Below, one piece after another: positions 17,674 through 26,344 of a DNA stretch of 64,000 nucleotides. The notes under the pieces are model-generated. The model had not been told where the DNA came from, searched no databases, and was given only the letters and a program-made list of their open reading frames with translations. The DNA is from Alphaproteobacteria bacterium (GTDB lineage Bacteria; Pseudomonadota; Alphaproteobacteria; UBA8366), in contig JAJFJD010000024.1 of the NCBI GenBank assembly GCA_021774335.1, forward strand, positions 1 through 64,000, given 5' to 3'. A program made the position numbers and the translations under genes. Every line of letters begins with the position of its first letter. The stretch's first letter is position 1.

Positions 17674-18393
17674 CTAGTCGGCGAAGACGATGTTGACCCG
17701 CCGGTTCCGCTTTCCTTTGTTCTCGATCTTAGCGACGCGAAGCGGTCCGATTTCACCGGTCTGCGCCACATGCGTGCCGCCGCAGGGCTGCAGGTCCACG
17801 CTGGGGATATCCAGCAGACGGACCCGGCCGCTGCCGCGCGGTGGCTGCACCGACATCGTGCGAACCAGATCGGGCTGGGCGTCGAGTTCGGCGTCGCTGA
17901 CCCAGCGCGGCGATACCGGATGATCCTCGCCGATGAGGCGGTTCAAGCCTTCGGTGATCGCGTCCTTGTCGAGGGTGGCGTCACCAATATCGAAATCAAG
18001 GCTGCTCTTTTTGTCGCCGATCCGGCCGCCGGTCACGCCATGCGGGACCAGGGCGCAGAGCAGGTGAAGGCCGGTATGCATGCGCATGTGCGTATACCGG
18101 CGGTCCCAGTCGACCACCGCGGTGACGGTATCGCCGGGCTGCAGCAGCGGTTGATCCGCGTCCGGGACATGCACGACATTTTCCTCGCCGTTGCCCTTCA
18201 CGGTCGTCGCAATGCGGATATCCGTGCCGTCGGCGGTTCGGAGCAGACCGGTGTCGCCCGGCTGGCCGCCGCCGGTGGGGTAAAAGATTGTTCGATCCAG
18301 CACGATCCCGCCCAGATCGTTGATGGACACGACCGTTGCGTCGCATTCCTTAAGGTAGGCGTCGTCGCGGAAGAGTTCTTCGGTGGTGCTCAT
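17674..18393 (-). CDS. alaX: Alanyl-tRNA editing protein AlaX (medium form)
   Basis: AlaX is a free-standing editing domain related to that of alanyl-tRNA synthetase, which hydrolyses Ser- or Gly-tRNA(Ala). The 239-residue length fits AlaX-M. FYPTGGGQPGD near residue 38 is the glycine-rich entry, and the zinc ligands are His106 and His110 in RMHTGLH and Cys204 and His208 in CGGTH. The start ATG overlaps the cysK stop (ATGA), so the two are translationally coupled. Pairing of a serine-mischarging editor with cysteine synthase, which consumes acetylated serine, is suggestive but unproven. Confidence 0.93.
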   Translation of the reverse strand: MSTTEELFRDDAYLKECDATVVSINDLGGIVLDRTIFYPTGGGQPGDTGLLRTADGTDIRIATTVKGNGEENVVHVPDADQPLLQPGDTVTAVVDWDRRYTHMRMHTGLHLLCALVPHGVTGGRIGDKKSSLDFDIGDATLDKDAITEGLNRLIGEDHPVSPRWVSDAELDAQPDLVRTMSVQPPRGSGRVRLLDIPSVDLQPCGGTHVAQTGEIGPLRVAKIENKGKRNRRVNIVFAD

Positions 18394-19394
18394 CGTTCCA
18401 ACCAGTCCGGCACCGGCAGTTCCTTCTCGCGCAGGAAGGCCGGATTGAAGAGTTTCGACATATACCGCGTGCCGTAGTCGCAGAGTACGGTAACGATCGT
18501 ATGCCCCGGGCCAAGATCCTGCGCCATCCGAACCGCGCCGGCAATATTGATCCCGCTGGAACCGCCGAGGCAGAGCCCTTCATCTTTCAAAAGATCGAAG
18601 ATCAAGGGGAGGGCATCCTGATCGTGAATCTGATAGGCATCGTCGATCATCGCGCCATCGATGTTGCCCGTGATCCGGCCTTGGCCGATCCCTTCGGTGA
18701 TGGATCCGCCATCCGATTTCAGTTCGCCGTTCTTGAAATACTCATACATCGCAGACCCCATGGGATCGGCGACGGCGGTCCGGATATCCTTGTTCTTGCT
18801 CTTCAAGAACTCGCTGGTGCCGGCGATCGTGCCACCGGTGCCGATGGCGCAAGTGAAGCCATCAACGGTGCCATCGGTTTGATCCCAGATTTCCGGACCG
18901 GTCGACCGCACATGAGCGTTGCGGTTGGAAACGTTGTCCCACTGATTGGCGTAGAGCACGCCGTTCGGTTCTGATTCCGTCAATTCCTGGGCCAGGCGTT
19001 CGGAGACCCTGACGTAATTATTGGGGTCTTTGAACGGCACAGCCGGTACTTCGCGCAGTTCCACGCCACAGAGGCGGAGCATGTCCTTCTTCTCGTCGCT
19101 TTGGGTTTCCGGGATAACGATGACCGTGCGGTATCCCCGGGAATTGCCGACCAGCGCCAGCCCGATGCCAGTGTTGCCGGCCGTCCCTTCGACGATGACC
19201 CCGCCGGGTTTCAGGTCGCCACGCTCTTCCGCGTCCAGAATGATGTATTTGGCCGCGCGGTCCTTGACCGAACCGCCCGGATTGAGGAATTCGGCCTTGC
19301 CCAGGATCGTGCATCCGGTCAGTTCCGACGCTTTCTTGAGCTTAATAAGCGGCGTGTTTCCGACCGTGTCGGTAAAGTCCTCACGAATCTGCAT
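18390..19394 (-). CDS. cysK: Cysteine synthase (O-acetylserine sulfhydrylase) family
   Basis: This PLP fold-type II enzyme makes cysteine from O-acetylserine and sulfide. The product has TPLIKLKK near residue 14, the PLP lysine in NPGGSVKDRAA (Lys44), EGTAGNTGIGLA for the substrate and PLP phosphate region, and the phosphate cradle GTGGTIAG. At 334 residues it is slightly longer than canonical CysK. The IPETQSDEKKDMLR and YANQWDNVSNRNAH loops are of the type seen in the cysteine synthase/cystathionine beta-synthase-like branch. I use ATG 19394. Another ATG at 19406 is equally open. It is followed by alaX with a four-base overlap. Confidence 0.87.
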   Translation of the reverse strand: MQIREDFTDTVGNTPLIKLKKASELTGCTILGKAEFLNPGGSVKDRAAKYIILDAEERGDLKPGGVIVEGTAGNTGIGLALVGNSRGYRTVIVIPETQSDEKKDMLRLCGVELREVPAVPFKDPNNYVRVSERLAQELTESEPNGVLYANQWDNVSNRNAHVRSTGPEIWDQTDGTVDGFTCAIGTGGTIAGTSEFLKSKNKDIRTAVADPMGSAMYEYFKNGELKSDGGSITEGIGQGRITGNIDGAMIDDAYQIHDQDALPLIFDLLKDEGLCLGGSSGINIAGAVRMAQDLGPGHTIVTVLCDYGTRYMSKLFNPAFLREKELPVPDWLER

Positions 19395-19484
19395 GATCTG
19401 GCGCATTCCCGATTGTTTAGTGTGATTTGAACTTAGAGCTAGGCATGTGGCTGTGCATATCAAGAGCCAAAGGCGCCTATAGGG

Positions 19485-20087
19485 TCAAGTCCAGGCCGCT
19501 CGCAGCCGGTCACGATTCAGCGCAAGCCATTGCAAGCCAATGATTGCAATTGAACTTTCAATCTCACCGCTGGCCAACCGAGTGAGCGCATCGTCCGTCG
19601 TTTCGACGAAGACGCGGATATCCTCTTGCTCATCGTCGAGGCCGTGTATGCCGCCGGCACCGTCACTATCCACCCGTCCGCAAAACATATACACGAACTC
19701 GGAACAGCCCCCGGCGCTTGGGTAGAAATTCACGATCGGTTCGAGGTCTAGGATGGTGCACCCTGCTTCTTCCATGGCTTCGCGATGGGCCATGTCCTCC
19801 GGCGTTTCGCCAGGCTCGATGATGCCGGCGACGATCTCGATCATCCAAGGATTCGGTCTGCCGGAGGCCAATTTGCCGGCTCGAAACTGCTCGATTTGCA
19901 CCACGCTGTCCCGGGCAGGATCGTAGAGCAGCACCGCTGCAACCGGCGGGCGAACGAATACCTCTCGGGTAAACGTCGGGCTTGTGCCGCCGGCGAAGAG
20001 GCGGTGACGCACGGTGTACAGGGCCATTTCAAAGAACCCTTTGTACAGTATCGATCGGTCGAGAAGTTCCGCGTCCTCGTCGGTCAT
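19485..20087 (-). CDS. Nudix hydrolase, ADP-ribose pyrophosphatase type
   Basis: The 200-residue protein carries a full Nudix box at residues 88-110: GIIEPGETPEDMAHREAMEE with the REAMEE metal-binding core. The upstream VVQIEQFRAGK and downstream FYPSAGGCSEFVYMF elements are those of the NudF/ADP-ribose pyrophosphatase branch, in which a Pro-Ser-x-G-like loop follows the box. It would split ADP-ribose or a related nucleoside diphosphate compound into AMP and a sugar phosphate. It lies upstream of cysK by about 90 bases on the same strand. Whether they are co-transcribed is unclear. Confidence 0.88.
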   Translation of the reverse strand: MTDEDAELLDRSILYKGFFEMALYTVRHRLFAGGTSPTFTREVFVRPPVAAVLLYDPARDSVVQIEQFRAGKLASGRPNPWMIEIVAGIIEPGETPEDMAHREAMEEAGCTILDLEPIVNFYPSAGGCSEFVYMFCGRVDSDGAGGIHGLDDEQEDIRVFVETTDDALTRLASGEIESSIAIIGLQWLALNRDRLRAAWT

Positions 20088-20390
20088 GCCGCTCTCTCTA
20101 AAGTTCGGATGGATTGCAGTCCTGGGGTTTTACAGGATTTCCGCACGATGCGGTAAGCTCTTCGATGGCAGATCCAAAACATGGTTAATTTAGAAAATAA
20201 TGATTTAAATCAGCCAAATACAATGAATATCGTGACCATAATCGGAACACGACATGTATCCGGTTGGTCACCACACAACAGATTACCTCCATTTTTCCAA
20301 ATTGACCCTTTTTGAAGTACGCCGATGGCTGCTATGTCGAATGGTGGGAGACAACCCAACGGAATAATTCGAACCAGGGATAGATAGATT
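20088..20390. other. Intergenic region upstream of the large exported protein
   Basis: About 300 bases lie between the divergent Nudix gene and the 974-residue protein. A locally AT-rich part (GGTTAATTTAGAAAATAATG and an ATTTAAAT palindrome near 20205) could hold promoters for either side. I see no frame, no clear terminator and no repeat. Confidence 0.4.
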
Positions 20391-23315
20391 TTGGCCTTGG
20401 GCGCATCGATAGTCACGGGAATCAAACGGTTTTACGCTGCCGAAACGGCGGTCGCGGCGACGCTTGCCGTTTTGATCACGGCGGCAAGCGGCGTGCCGGC
20501 TGAAGCGGCTCAGCGTGCGCCCCCGAAAATCGATAGTTTCGGTCCCTATAAGGTGGGAATGCCCCTGGCCGACGCTAAAAAGGCCGATCCCAACGCCAAA
20601 GAAGGTGAGTGCGGTGAGCTTGCGGAAGACCGCCACTGCCTGATCCTGAAGGCGGCCGTGTTCGAGGAACCCGCGATAATTTACGCTGTCCTCGACGAAA
20701 AACGCGAGCGTGTGGACAAGGTCATCGCCAAAATGGACCCGAAGCTGAGCCGCCGTCGCGCGTATCGCTGTATTCGCATGTCCGAAAAGGTGTTCGCGCT
20801 TCTGGTCGTCGTCTACGGTTCGAAATACAAGCAGCAATACGACGAAAATCGGCGGCCCTTGCCCGCGGTTGCGTGGGACGGAGAACTGGAAGGGCGTTTG
20901 ATCTTTCGTGCCAACTGCAAGTCGCAGGACGAAGGCACGCCCATGATCAGTGTCGTACCGCGGCGCGGCGAGCGCAGCTCTGTCGCGGCCGATCTTTCAC
21001 CGACCCCGACGCCCAAGAAGGGCACCGAAGACGCCGCCGACCTGCTGCAAGGTCGGAAACCCGGCGCCAAGCAAACCGCGCGGTCCGATGCTGTGTCGTC
21101 CCTTGCCGAATCGGCGAAAAAGGCCGAACAGCAAGTACGTCGGACGCCGCCGGTCGCTCAGGCGCCGGCTGCTCAGCAGGCGGAACCGGCGGATCCGGTC
21201 ATCCTTGGGGCGGGTCCTGGAGGGCTTTCTATCGATGACCCGCCCATCGCGCCGAAGCCCGCGCCCGGTCTGGCAGAGATCGGCATAGACGATCCATCGA
21301 TGTTGCCGCGCGCCGCGCCACGCACACCGGTGAGTGTGGCCCTGTTGCCGGATGGGGCCCCGGCGGCTTCAAAGGCTTTGCCGGAACGGGTAGTGCCGGC
21401 GAAACCGGCAGTACCGGCACAGACCCCGCCCGTGGTTGCGCGTAAGACCGCCCCCGCAGCGGTTCCGGCAACAGCGAAAGCCGTGCCGGCGCCCGCAACG
21501 GGATCGATAACGAAGATCGAAGGGGAGCCGGAGCCAACACCGACGCCGAATAATCCTGTCAATGTGGCACGGCTGCCGTCGAATGTGCCGCTGTCGCGCA
21601 CGACCTCGGTACGATCGATCCCTCCGAATGCCGGTTCGGCAGTTGAGACCGAAGTCGAAGCCGATCAACACACCTATGCCGATGCCGACGATGATGAAGG
21701 TGAGCAAATCCAGCCCGTGCGCACGATGCCGGTCTTCGCTCAGGACGGACCGACCTCAAGCCTTGCGTCCGCGGCCGTGCAGGTCCATCGCCGGGGCGCG
21801 GTCGGGAACCAAACACCTGCTGTGACACCCGCAGAGCAAACGCCCACGCCGGTAGCGCCGCGTGATCCGGCAGCACAGGTGGCGTCCGCTGCGATTCCGA
21901 AATCGCCAAAACCGGCGAAGCCTGCTACCGGACAACCGAAGTCGCTCATTGCGGCACGCGATACCGCGCGTCCCGCGGCTGATCCCAACCCGAGACCCTA
22001 TGCTGTTGAAAAACCAAAAACAGCGACCGCGGTTCGCCAGCCCGTTCGGCCGAGTGCGACAACGCCGGTTCCAAAGCCGGTGGAGACGGCGGTCGACCTT
22101 CCCGATATCGATGACGAGCCGACTGGAACGGTTGCGGTTTCTGCGGATCGCGTGTCCGGTCCGGCAAAGACGTCCGTACCGGCCGCTGCCGCTGCGCCGA
22201 AGCCAGCCACTGCCATTGCGCCGAAGCCGGCCACTGCCGTTGCACCGAAGCCATTGGAACAACGTACAGCGTCGGGTCAGCCTCGACGGCTCACCCGAAA
22301 CGCCGGGGCCTTGCCCGAACGCGCGCGGATCGATACGCCGACACCGTCTGCTGGCAGCGGAAAGACCGTACCGCTAGCGCCCGCAAAATCGGCCCGAATA
22401 GCACCGGTGGCGCCCGTCCAACTGGGAACGCCTGCAATAGGTCGTCCTGTGGCACGAAATCCGGCGCAGACTGACACGATTCAGAACCGGCCTGCTACGC
22501 CTTCTACGACGCCTGCCAGGAGATCAAGGGCTCCATCAACCGCGCCGGTAAGCCGAAAAACGGCAGATGGCGTCGAAGATTTCGGATATCAGCTCGATGT
22601 GCGGAGCGAACGTCAGAAGTCCCGGTGGAAGGCGCCCGTGCCGCCGGTACGGCCTTGGCGGACTTTTGGGACTTCGTCGTTGACGGTGGGGGCGGTTCAA
22701 GTCGGTACAGCGGACACCGTGGTGTTGGACGAGCCGAGTGTCGTCATCACCGTTGTGGATAGGTTCGCGCGCGAGACCGGGGTGGACACCGCATCGGACG
22801 GTATCCAGCGCAAGTCCGAGGAACATCGGGCACCGGGCGACGCCGGTGACGCTGCCGGAACGGCAGTACTGGACGAGCCGGGTTCTGTCGAAGAGGTACA
22901 AACGCCGACCCAGAACATCCGCCTGATGGTGCCGTCCGGTGAGCCCGCGGGAACGGCAGCCCTTGATGAACCGCTTGTGTCATTTGTCATCGAAAAAACG
23001 GAACCAGCACCGACACCGATGGAAGATGCTTCCGCGATCCCGCAAACCACTACGGGAACACTGCCGGATACAGTCGCGCCGGTGCCGCCGAAACGCCCGT
23101 GGAACAACCTGACCGACGGGATCGTCGCGACCTACGTGACGCCAGCGCCAATTCCTGCAGCACGCCCGGATCTGCAACCGCCGCCGGAGCCGGTACAAAA
23201 GCTGGCCGAACAGCCGGATGGATCCGTGGTTGATGTCGATTCATCCGCAACCAGCGCACCGGGCGTCGATAGCGAGTCCTTCGGCCGCCGCACGGATACA
23301 TTGGATCATCTTTGA
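20391..23315 (+). CDS. Large exported protein with long Pro/Ala-rich region
   Basis: I do not recognise this 974-residue protein. A signal peptide (hydrophobic AVAATLAVLITAASG near residues 20-34, cleavage near AEA-A) points to the periplasm or surface. Residues about 42-190 look globular with four cysteines (GEC, RHC, YRC, ANC), perhaps two disulfides. From residue 200 to about 750 the sequence is Pro/Ala/Thr-rich and probably disordered. It includes APKPATAI/APKPATAV direct repeats. Residues about 765-870 hold three copies of a GTA-x-LDEP motif. The first codon is TTG at 20391. No ATG precedes the signal peptide, so the exact start is uncertain. The codon use matches neighbouring genes. Confidence 0.7.
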   Translation: MALGASIVTGIKRFYAAETAVAATLAVLITAASGVPAEAAQRAPPKIDSFGPYKVGMPLADAKKADPNAKEGECGELAEDRHCLILKAAVFEEPAIIYAVLDEKRERVDKVIAKMDPKLSRRRAYRCIRMSEKVFALLVVVYGSKYKQQYDENRRPLPAVAWDGELEGRLIFRANCKSQDEGTPMISVVPRRGERSSVAADLSPTPTPKKGTEDAADLLQGRKPGAKQTARSDAVSSLAESAKKAEQQVRRTPPVAQAPAAQQAEPADPVILGAGPGGLSIDDPPIAPKPAPGLAEIGIDDPSMLPRAAPRTPVSVALLPDGAPAASKALPERVVPAKPAVPAQTPPVVARKTAPAAVPATAKAVPAPATGSITKIEGEPEPTPTPNNPVNVARLPSNVPLSRTTSVRSIPPNAGSAVETEVEADQHTYADADDDEGEQIQPVRTMPVFAQDGPTSSLASAAVQVHRRGAVGNQTPAVTPAEQTPTPVAPRDPAAQVASAAIPKSPKPAKPATGQPKSLIAARDTARPAADPNPRPYAVEKPKTATAVRQPVRPSATTPVPKPVETAVDLPDIDDEPTGTVAVSADRVSGPAKTSVPAAAAAPKPATAIAPKPATAVAPKPLEQRTASGQPRRLTRNAGALPERARIDTPTPSAGSGKTVPLAPAKSARIAPVAPVQLGTPAIGRPVARNPAQTDTIQNRPATPSTTPARRSRAPSTAPVSRKTADGVEDFGYQLDVRSERQKSRWKAPVPPVRPWRTFGTSSLTVGAVQVGTADTVVLDEPSVVITVVDRFARETGVDTASDGIQRKSEEHRAPGDAGDAAGTAVLDEPGSVEEVQTPTQNIRLMVPSGEPAGTAALDEPLVSFVIEKTEPAPTPMEDASAIPQTTTGTLPDTVAPVPPKRPWNNLTDGIVATYVTPAPIPAARPDLQPPPEPVQKLAEQPDGSVVDVDSSATSAPGVDSESFGRRTDTLDHL
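22194..22252 (+). repeat. 24-base in-frame repeat in the large exported protein gene
   Basis: About two and a half copies of a 24-base unit encode APKPATAI, APKPATAV and APKP. They sit in the Pro/Ala-rich part and differ by a few bases. They show how this region has grown by local duplication. Confidence 0.7.
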
Positions 23316-23613
23316 GCAGTATGACGCGCCGCGTCAAACTCACGCCAAATCCGTGTCTTACCGGTAAAATCCGCCGTGTCGTCGTTTCTGTCGACCGGAT
23401 TGGTTGAGTCTGTATCCCGCATGCAACTAGTGCCTTGCATTTGCTGGCCCAACCGGGCAGGTTGCGCTGATATTACAAGGGGAAAGGGCGCATCCTTAAC
23501 TTATTGTTAAGCACCTTGATCTTGAATGTCGGCCGGCGATCTTCTCTGACGCGGGTGGGGTAATGATAGGCGACTGGGCACGACGCGACAGCGCTATCTC
23601 TTTTAGAAATTCG

Positions 23614-25290
23614 ATGAAAACGGGGCGCATTCTGGCGCTTTCGGGACTGTTTTTGCTCGCATCATTTGCCGGGGCGGACGCAACCGAGCGGAAGATTGCT
23701 GCGGTTGATAGCGTCGTTCCAGGGGCGGGTGCGGGCAATCCGGACAGCCTGTGGGATCGGACCATCCAGGACGTTCAAAAGGCGTTGACCGAGCTGGGGC
23801 TCTACCAGGGGCCAATCGACGGACAATACAGCGCGGCCGTCAGGCGCGCGGTCGAGCGTTTCGAGAAGAAATACGGCAGCATTGGCAGGGGCAAAGCCTT
23901 GCCTGAATCGCTGCGCAGCATGGCCACTGTCAAAGATGCCGTGCACCTTCGCAACCGGCTCGATGAGACGCGGCGGCTTCAGATCATTTCGGCGACCCAG
24001 GCATTGCAAAGCAACCCGGCGACCAGGGATCTGGTGACGCGCCGAGGCGGGCCCGCACGCGCCGCGTCCACACGGACCTGTGCGGACCGGCCGACGGTTG
24101 CTTGCCTCTTGGCAAACGCGGCGGATAGCACAATTACGGTCGACCGTGCCTATTTCCGCGATTGGGCGATCCGGGAAGTTGCCGTCGCCGAGGTACGAAC
24201 CGGGCGGACGGATCATATGCGGGATCGTCTGCGCAGTTTGAGCGATCCGCGGCTGGTCCTGGTGGCGCTGCGTGAATTGGTGCAGGCGTTGGCGCAGGAT
24301 GGCCGCACGGCCGAGGCGACAACCATTGCGGAGACGATTCCCGACGCGGTCAACAAGGTGCGCGCCATTTCCTCGATCGCCATCGCCGAAGCGCGGCTTG
24401 GCCAGCGGAAACAGGCGAGAGCGTCCGTCGACCGCGTCCTGAAGATGCTTGAGACGCATAACGATGTTTCCGGCAAGGTCGCGATCGTGACCGCGTTGGC
24501 CTCCGGGTTGGCGGATGCCGGTGACATCGAGGCGGCGCGGTTCGCCATCGCCGGGGCGCGCCGGTTTGCGACGGCGAAGGACAAAGGCGCGGCACGGCAG
24601 GTCGAGTTCGGCATGATTACCGGCGCCTTGGCCAATACGCGGCAGTTCAAGAAGGCGATGGATGCGCTGGCCCGCCTAACCGCAAATCCGGCCGGCGATC
24701 AGTCCGCGACGGTGACATCGGCCGTCGCCAAGGCAGCGGCTGCCGAGGGTGACCGTTACCGAGTCACGACGCTGTCGAACCTTGCCGTCGTCCACGCGAA
24801 GCTGGGTGATCCTGTGGCCGCGGCGAAGGTGTTGAAACAGGCGGAAAAGGCGGCAGGACGGGTCCGAGAGGGATATCCGGCGGCGATTGCCAAATTCACC
24901 GTGGCGAAGGCTTGGGCACGCATCGGCGATGCGGAACGAGCCGAAGGCGTGATGCTCGGGCTCACCAACCCGGTCTTACGGGCCAAAGGGCTTTGGGAGA
25001 TCGGCGTCCTGCGGGCAGCGTCGGGTGATGCGTCAGGTGCGGCCAAGACTGAAGATCAAGCCTTTGCGGCGACACGGAACGTTCCGAGCGCCTTTGACCG
25101 TACGATCCTTTTGAGTGATAGCGCCATTGCGCGCGCCGGTGCCGGACTGTCCGACCAAGCAGCCCGGGTATTCGACGCTGCCTGGCAATCGGGGCGGGAT
25201 ATCGATGCGAAGTGGTGGCGCGCCCGTGCCTTCGCGCGCCTTGCCGTGGCGTTGCATGCGATCGAGGGGCAACCCCGCACCAACCGGTAG
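23614..25290 (+). CDS. Exported peptidoglycan-binding-domain protein with helical repeats
   Basis: From ATG 23614 the product has 558 residues and a clear signal peptide (MKTGRILALSGLFLLASFAGADA). An ATG 17 codons earlier is also possible. Residues about 45-90 match a PG_binding_1 fold: the IQDVQKALTELGLYQGPIDGQYS entry is shown here by its parts VQKALTELG and GPIDGQYS, followed by VERFEKKYG. The rest, from about 180 to 555, is a run of short helix pairs rich in Ala with A-x-x-x-A spacing, resembling tetratricopeptide-like repeats. It may anchor to the cell wall and hold partners in the periplasm. It follows the 974-residue protein after a 298-base gap. Confidence 0.75.
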   Translation: MKTGRILALSGLFLLASFAGADATERKIAAVDSVVPGAGAGNPDSLWDRTIQDVQKALTELGLYQGPIDGQYSAAVRRAVERFEKKYGSIGRGKALPESLRSMATVKDAVHLRNRLDETRRLQIISATQALQSNPATRDLVTRRGGPARAASTRTCADRPTVACLLANAADSTITVDRAYFRDWAIREVAVAEVRTGRTDHMRDRLRSLSDPRLVLVALRELVQALAQDGRTAEATTIAETIPDAVNKVRAISSIAIAEARLGQRKQARASVDRVLKMLETHNDVSGKVAIVTALASGLADAGDIEAARFAIAGARRFATAKDKGAARQVEFGMITGALANTRQFKKAMDALARLTANPAGDQSATVTSAVAKAAAAEGDRYRVTTLSNLAVVHAKLGDPVAAAKVLKQAEKAAGRVREGYPAAIAKFTVAKAWARIGDAERAEGVMLGLTNPVLRAKGLWEIGVLRAASGDASGAAKTEDQAFAATRNVPSAFDRTILLSDSAIARAGAGLSDQAARVFDAAWQSGRDIDAKWWRARAFARLAVALHAIEGQPRTNR

Positions 25291-25370
25291 AACCGGGCAC
25301 ATCCGGCGCTTTACTTTCCTTGCTGTATTTCGACCATCACCCTATATCTCGTAGAGATATGGAGGCTTTG

Positions 25371-25673
25371 ATGCGCGTGTCTCTTCGATTGTTTGGAATA
25401 CTCATAATCGGGTCGCTGGCGGGGTGTGCCGGGCCCGAATACCGCTGGTCCAAGCCGGGCACCGATGCGGCCGCGTTTGAGAAAGACCGGCTGGCCTGCG
25501 TTCAGTATGTCGATGACGAATTCAATCCGTTCTACGACTACGGGCCCGCACACCGCTATGTATCGGCGTCCGAAGAAGCGCTCCACAAGCAGATCGAGGC
25601 GGAAAACATGTTCCGGCGCTGTATGAAGCGGCGCGGCTACGAGCTTCTAACGGTTGAGACAAAGCCGCGCTGA
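25371..25673 (+). CDS. Small lipoprotein
   Basis: The start ATG at 25371 is preceded 6 bases upstream by a perfect GGAGG. The 100-residue product begins MRVSLRLFGILIIGSLAGC, a type II signal peptide with the lipobox LAGC and Cys19 as the lipid-modified residue. The mature part is short and polar, with three more cysteines (LACVQY, FRRCMKRRG and one at the lipobox) and a D-x-x-A-F-E-x-D-R-x-x-C pattern common in small alphaproteobacterial outer-membrane lipoproteins of unknown role. It lies 80 bases after the peptidoglycan-binding protein gene and may act with it. Confidence 0.85.
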   Translation: MRVSLRLFGILIIGSLAGCAGPEYRWSKPGTDAAAFEKDRLACVQYVDDEFNPFYDYGPAHRYVSASEEALHKQIEAENMFRRCMKRRGYELLTVETKPR

Positions 25674-25679
25674 CCGAGG

Positions 25680-26327
25680 CTAGGTTCGCGAGGCTTTGTC
25701 CTCCGCAGCACAAAGTGCCTCAACCCGATCCAACATCGATTGTAGGGCGTCGTCCGCGAACCCATGGGCGTCGAGGGCATGGACCGTCGATGCCAAGTAG
25801 TCTCGACAGCTTCCGAACTTGCCCTCCGCGGATGCGATGACGGCTGCAACATCGTCATCGGGCAGGGTGCCCGCGTATTGCGCATGTGAGGGGTCTGCAA
25901 CGAAGCAGAGAGCGGTGAAGGGGCTGCTATCGGTCGTCACCGCCAACCATTCGGGCATATAAATCCCGTTATGCATCTCCCGCGCCCAGAGGGTCGCCAA
26001 ATCCTCCTGCAAGCTGGCGTCGTCCAGCCGGAAGGCGACGCCGGTACATGTCCCACCCGGCTCCAGACCCAATCCGAGCCCTGGCTGGTCCGGCGTGCCG
26101 CGCGCGAGCATGCTCCACACATTGAAGGCGCGCCGATGGGTGGGAAGCGTCACCGCGCGGCGGTCGGTGGCGTTGAAGCACGGATTCCAGATCAGCGACC
26201 CATAGGCAAAAACCCAGATATCGGTTTGCGACGGCGCAGCGGCGAGGGTAGCGCGCAGGCTGTGGGCGCGTGCCGCGTCGGACAGCGGCGGCACCAAAAT
26301 TTGGGGCGCGTTTGGCGTGTTGGACAT
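25680..26327 (-). CDS. ChaC-like gamma-glutamylcyclotransferase
   Basis: The 215-residue protein (ATG 26327, MSNTPNAPQ) has the family entry VFAYGSLIWNP near residue 40, whose YGSL loop binds the gamma-glutamyl group. HRRAFNVWSMLARGT and LGLGLEPGGTCTGVAF follow as in ChaC, which breaks glutathione into 5-oxoproline and Cys-Gly. The open frame runs 73 codons further upstream but overlaps the preceding gene, so the internal start is preferred. Only 17 bases separate it from the PEP-mutase-family gene upstream on the same strand, indicating one operon. It faces the lipoprotein gene convergently with 6 bases between them. Confidence 0.85.
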   Translation of the reverse strand: MSNTPNAPQILVPPLSDAARAHSLRATLAAAPSQTDIWVFAYGSLIWNPCFNATDRRAVTLPTHRRAFNVWSMLARGTPDQPGLGLGLEPGGTCTGVAFRLDDASLQEDLATLWAREMHNGIYMPEWLAVTTDSSPFTALCFVADPSHAQYAGTLPDDDVAAVIASAEGKFGSCRDYLASTVHALDAHGFADDALQSMLDRVEALCAAEDKASRT

Positions 26328-26344
26328 TGGAATAGAGGCCGCCG

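Noticed and set aside
17038-18477. A 479-codon open frame on the plus strand
   Set aside because: It runs opposite the Sel1-repeat gene and alaX, both of which have clear motifs. The translation has no recognisable domain.
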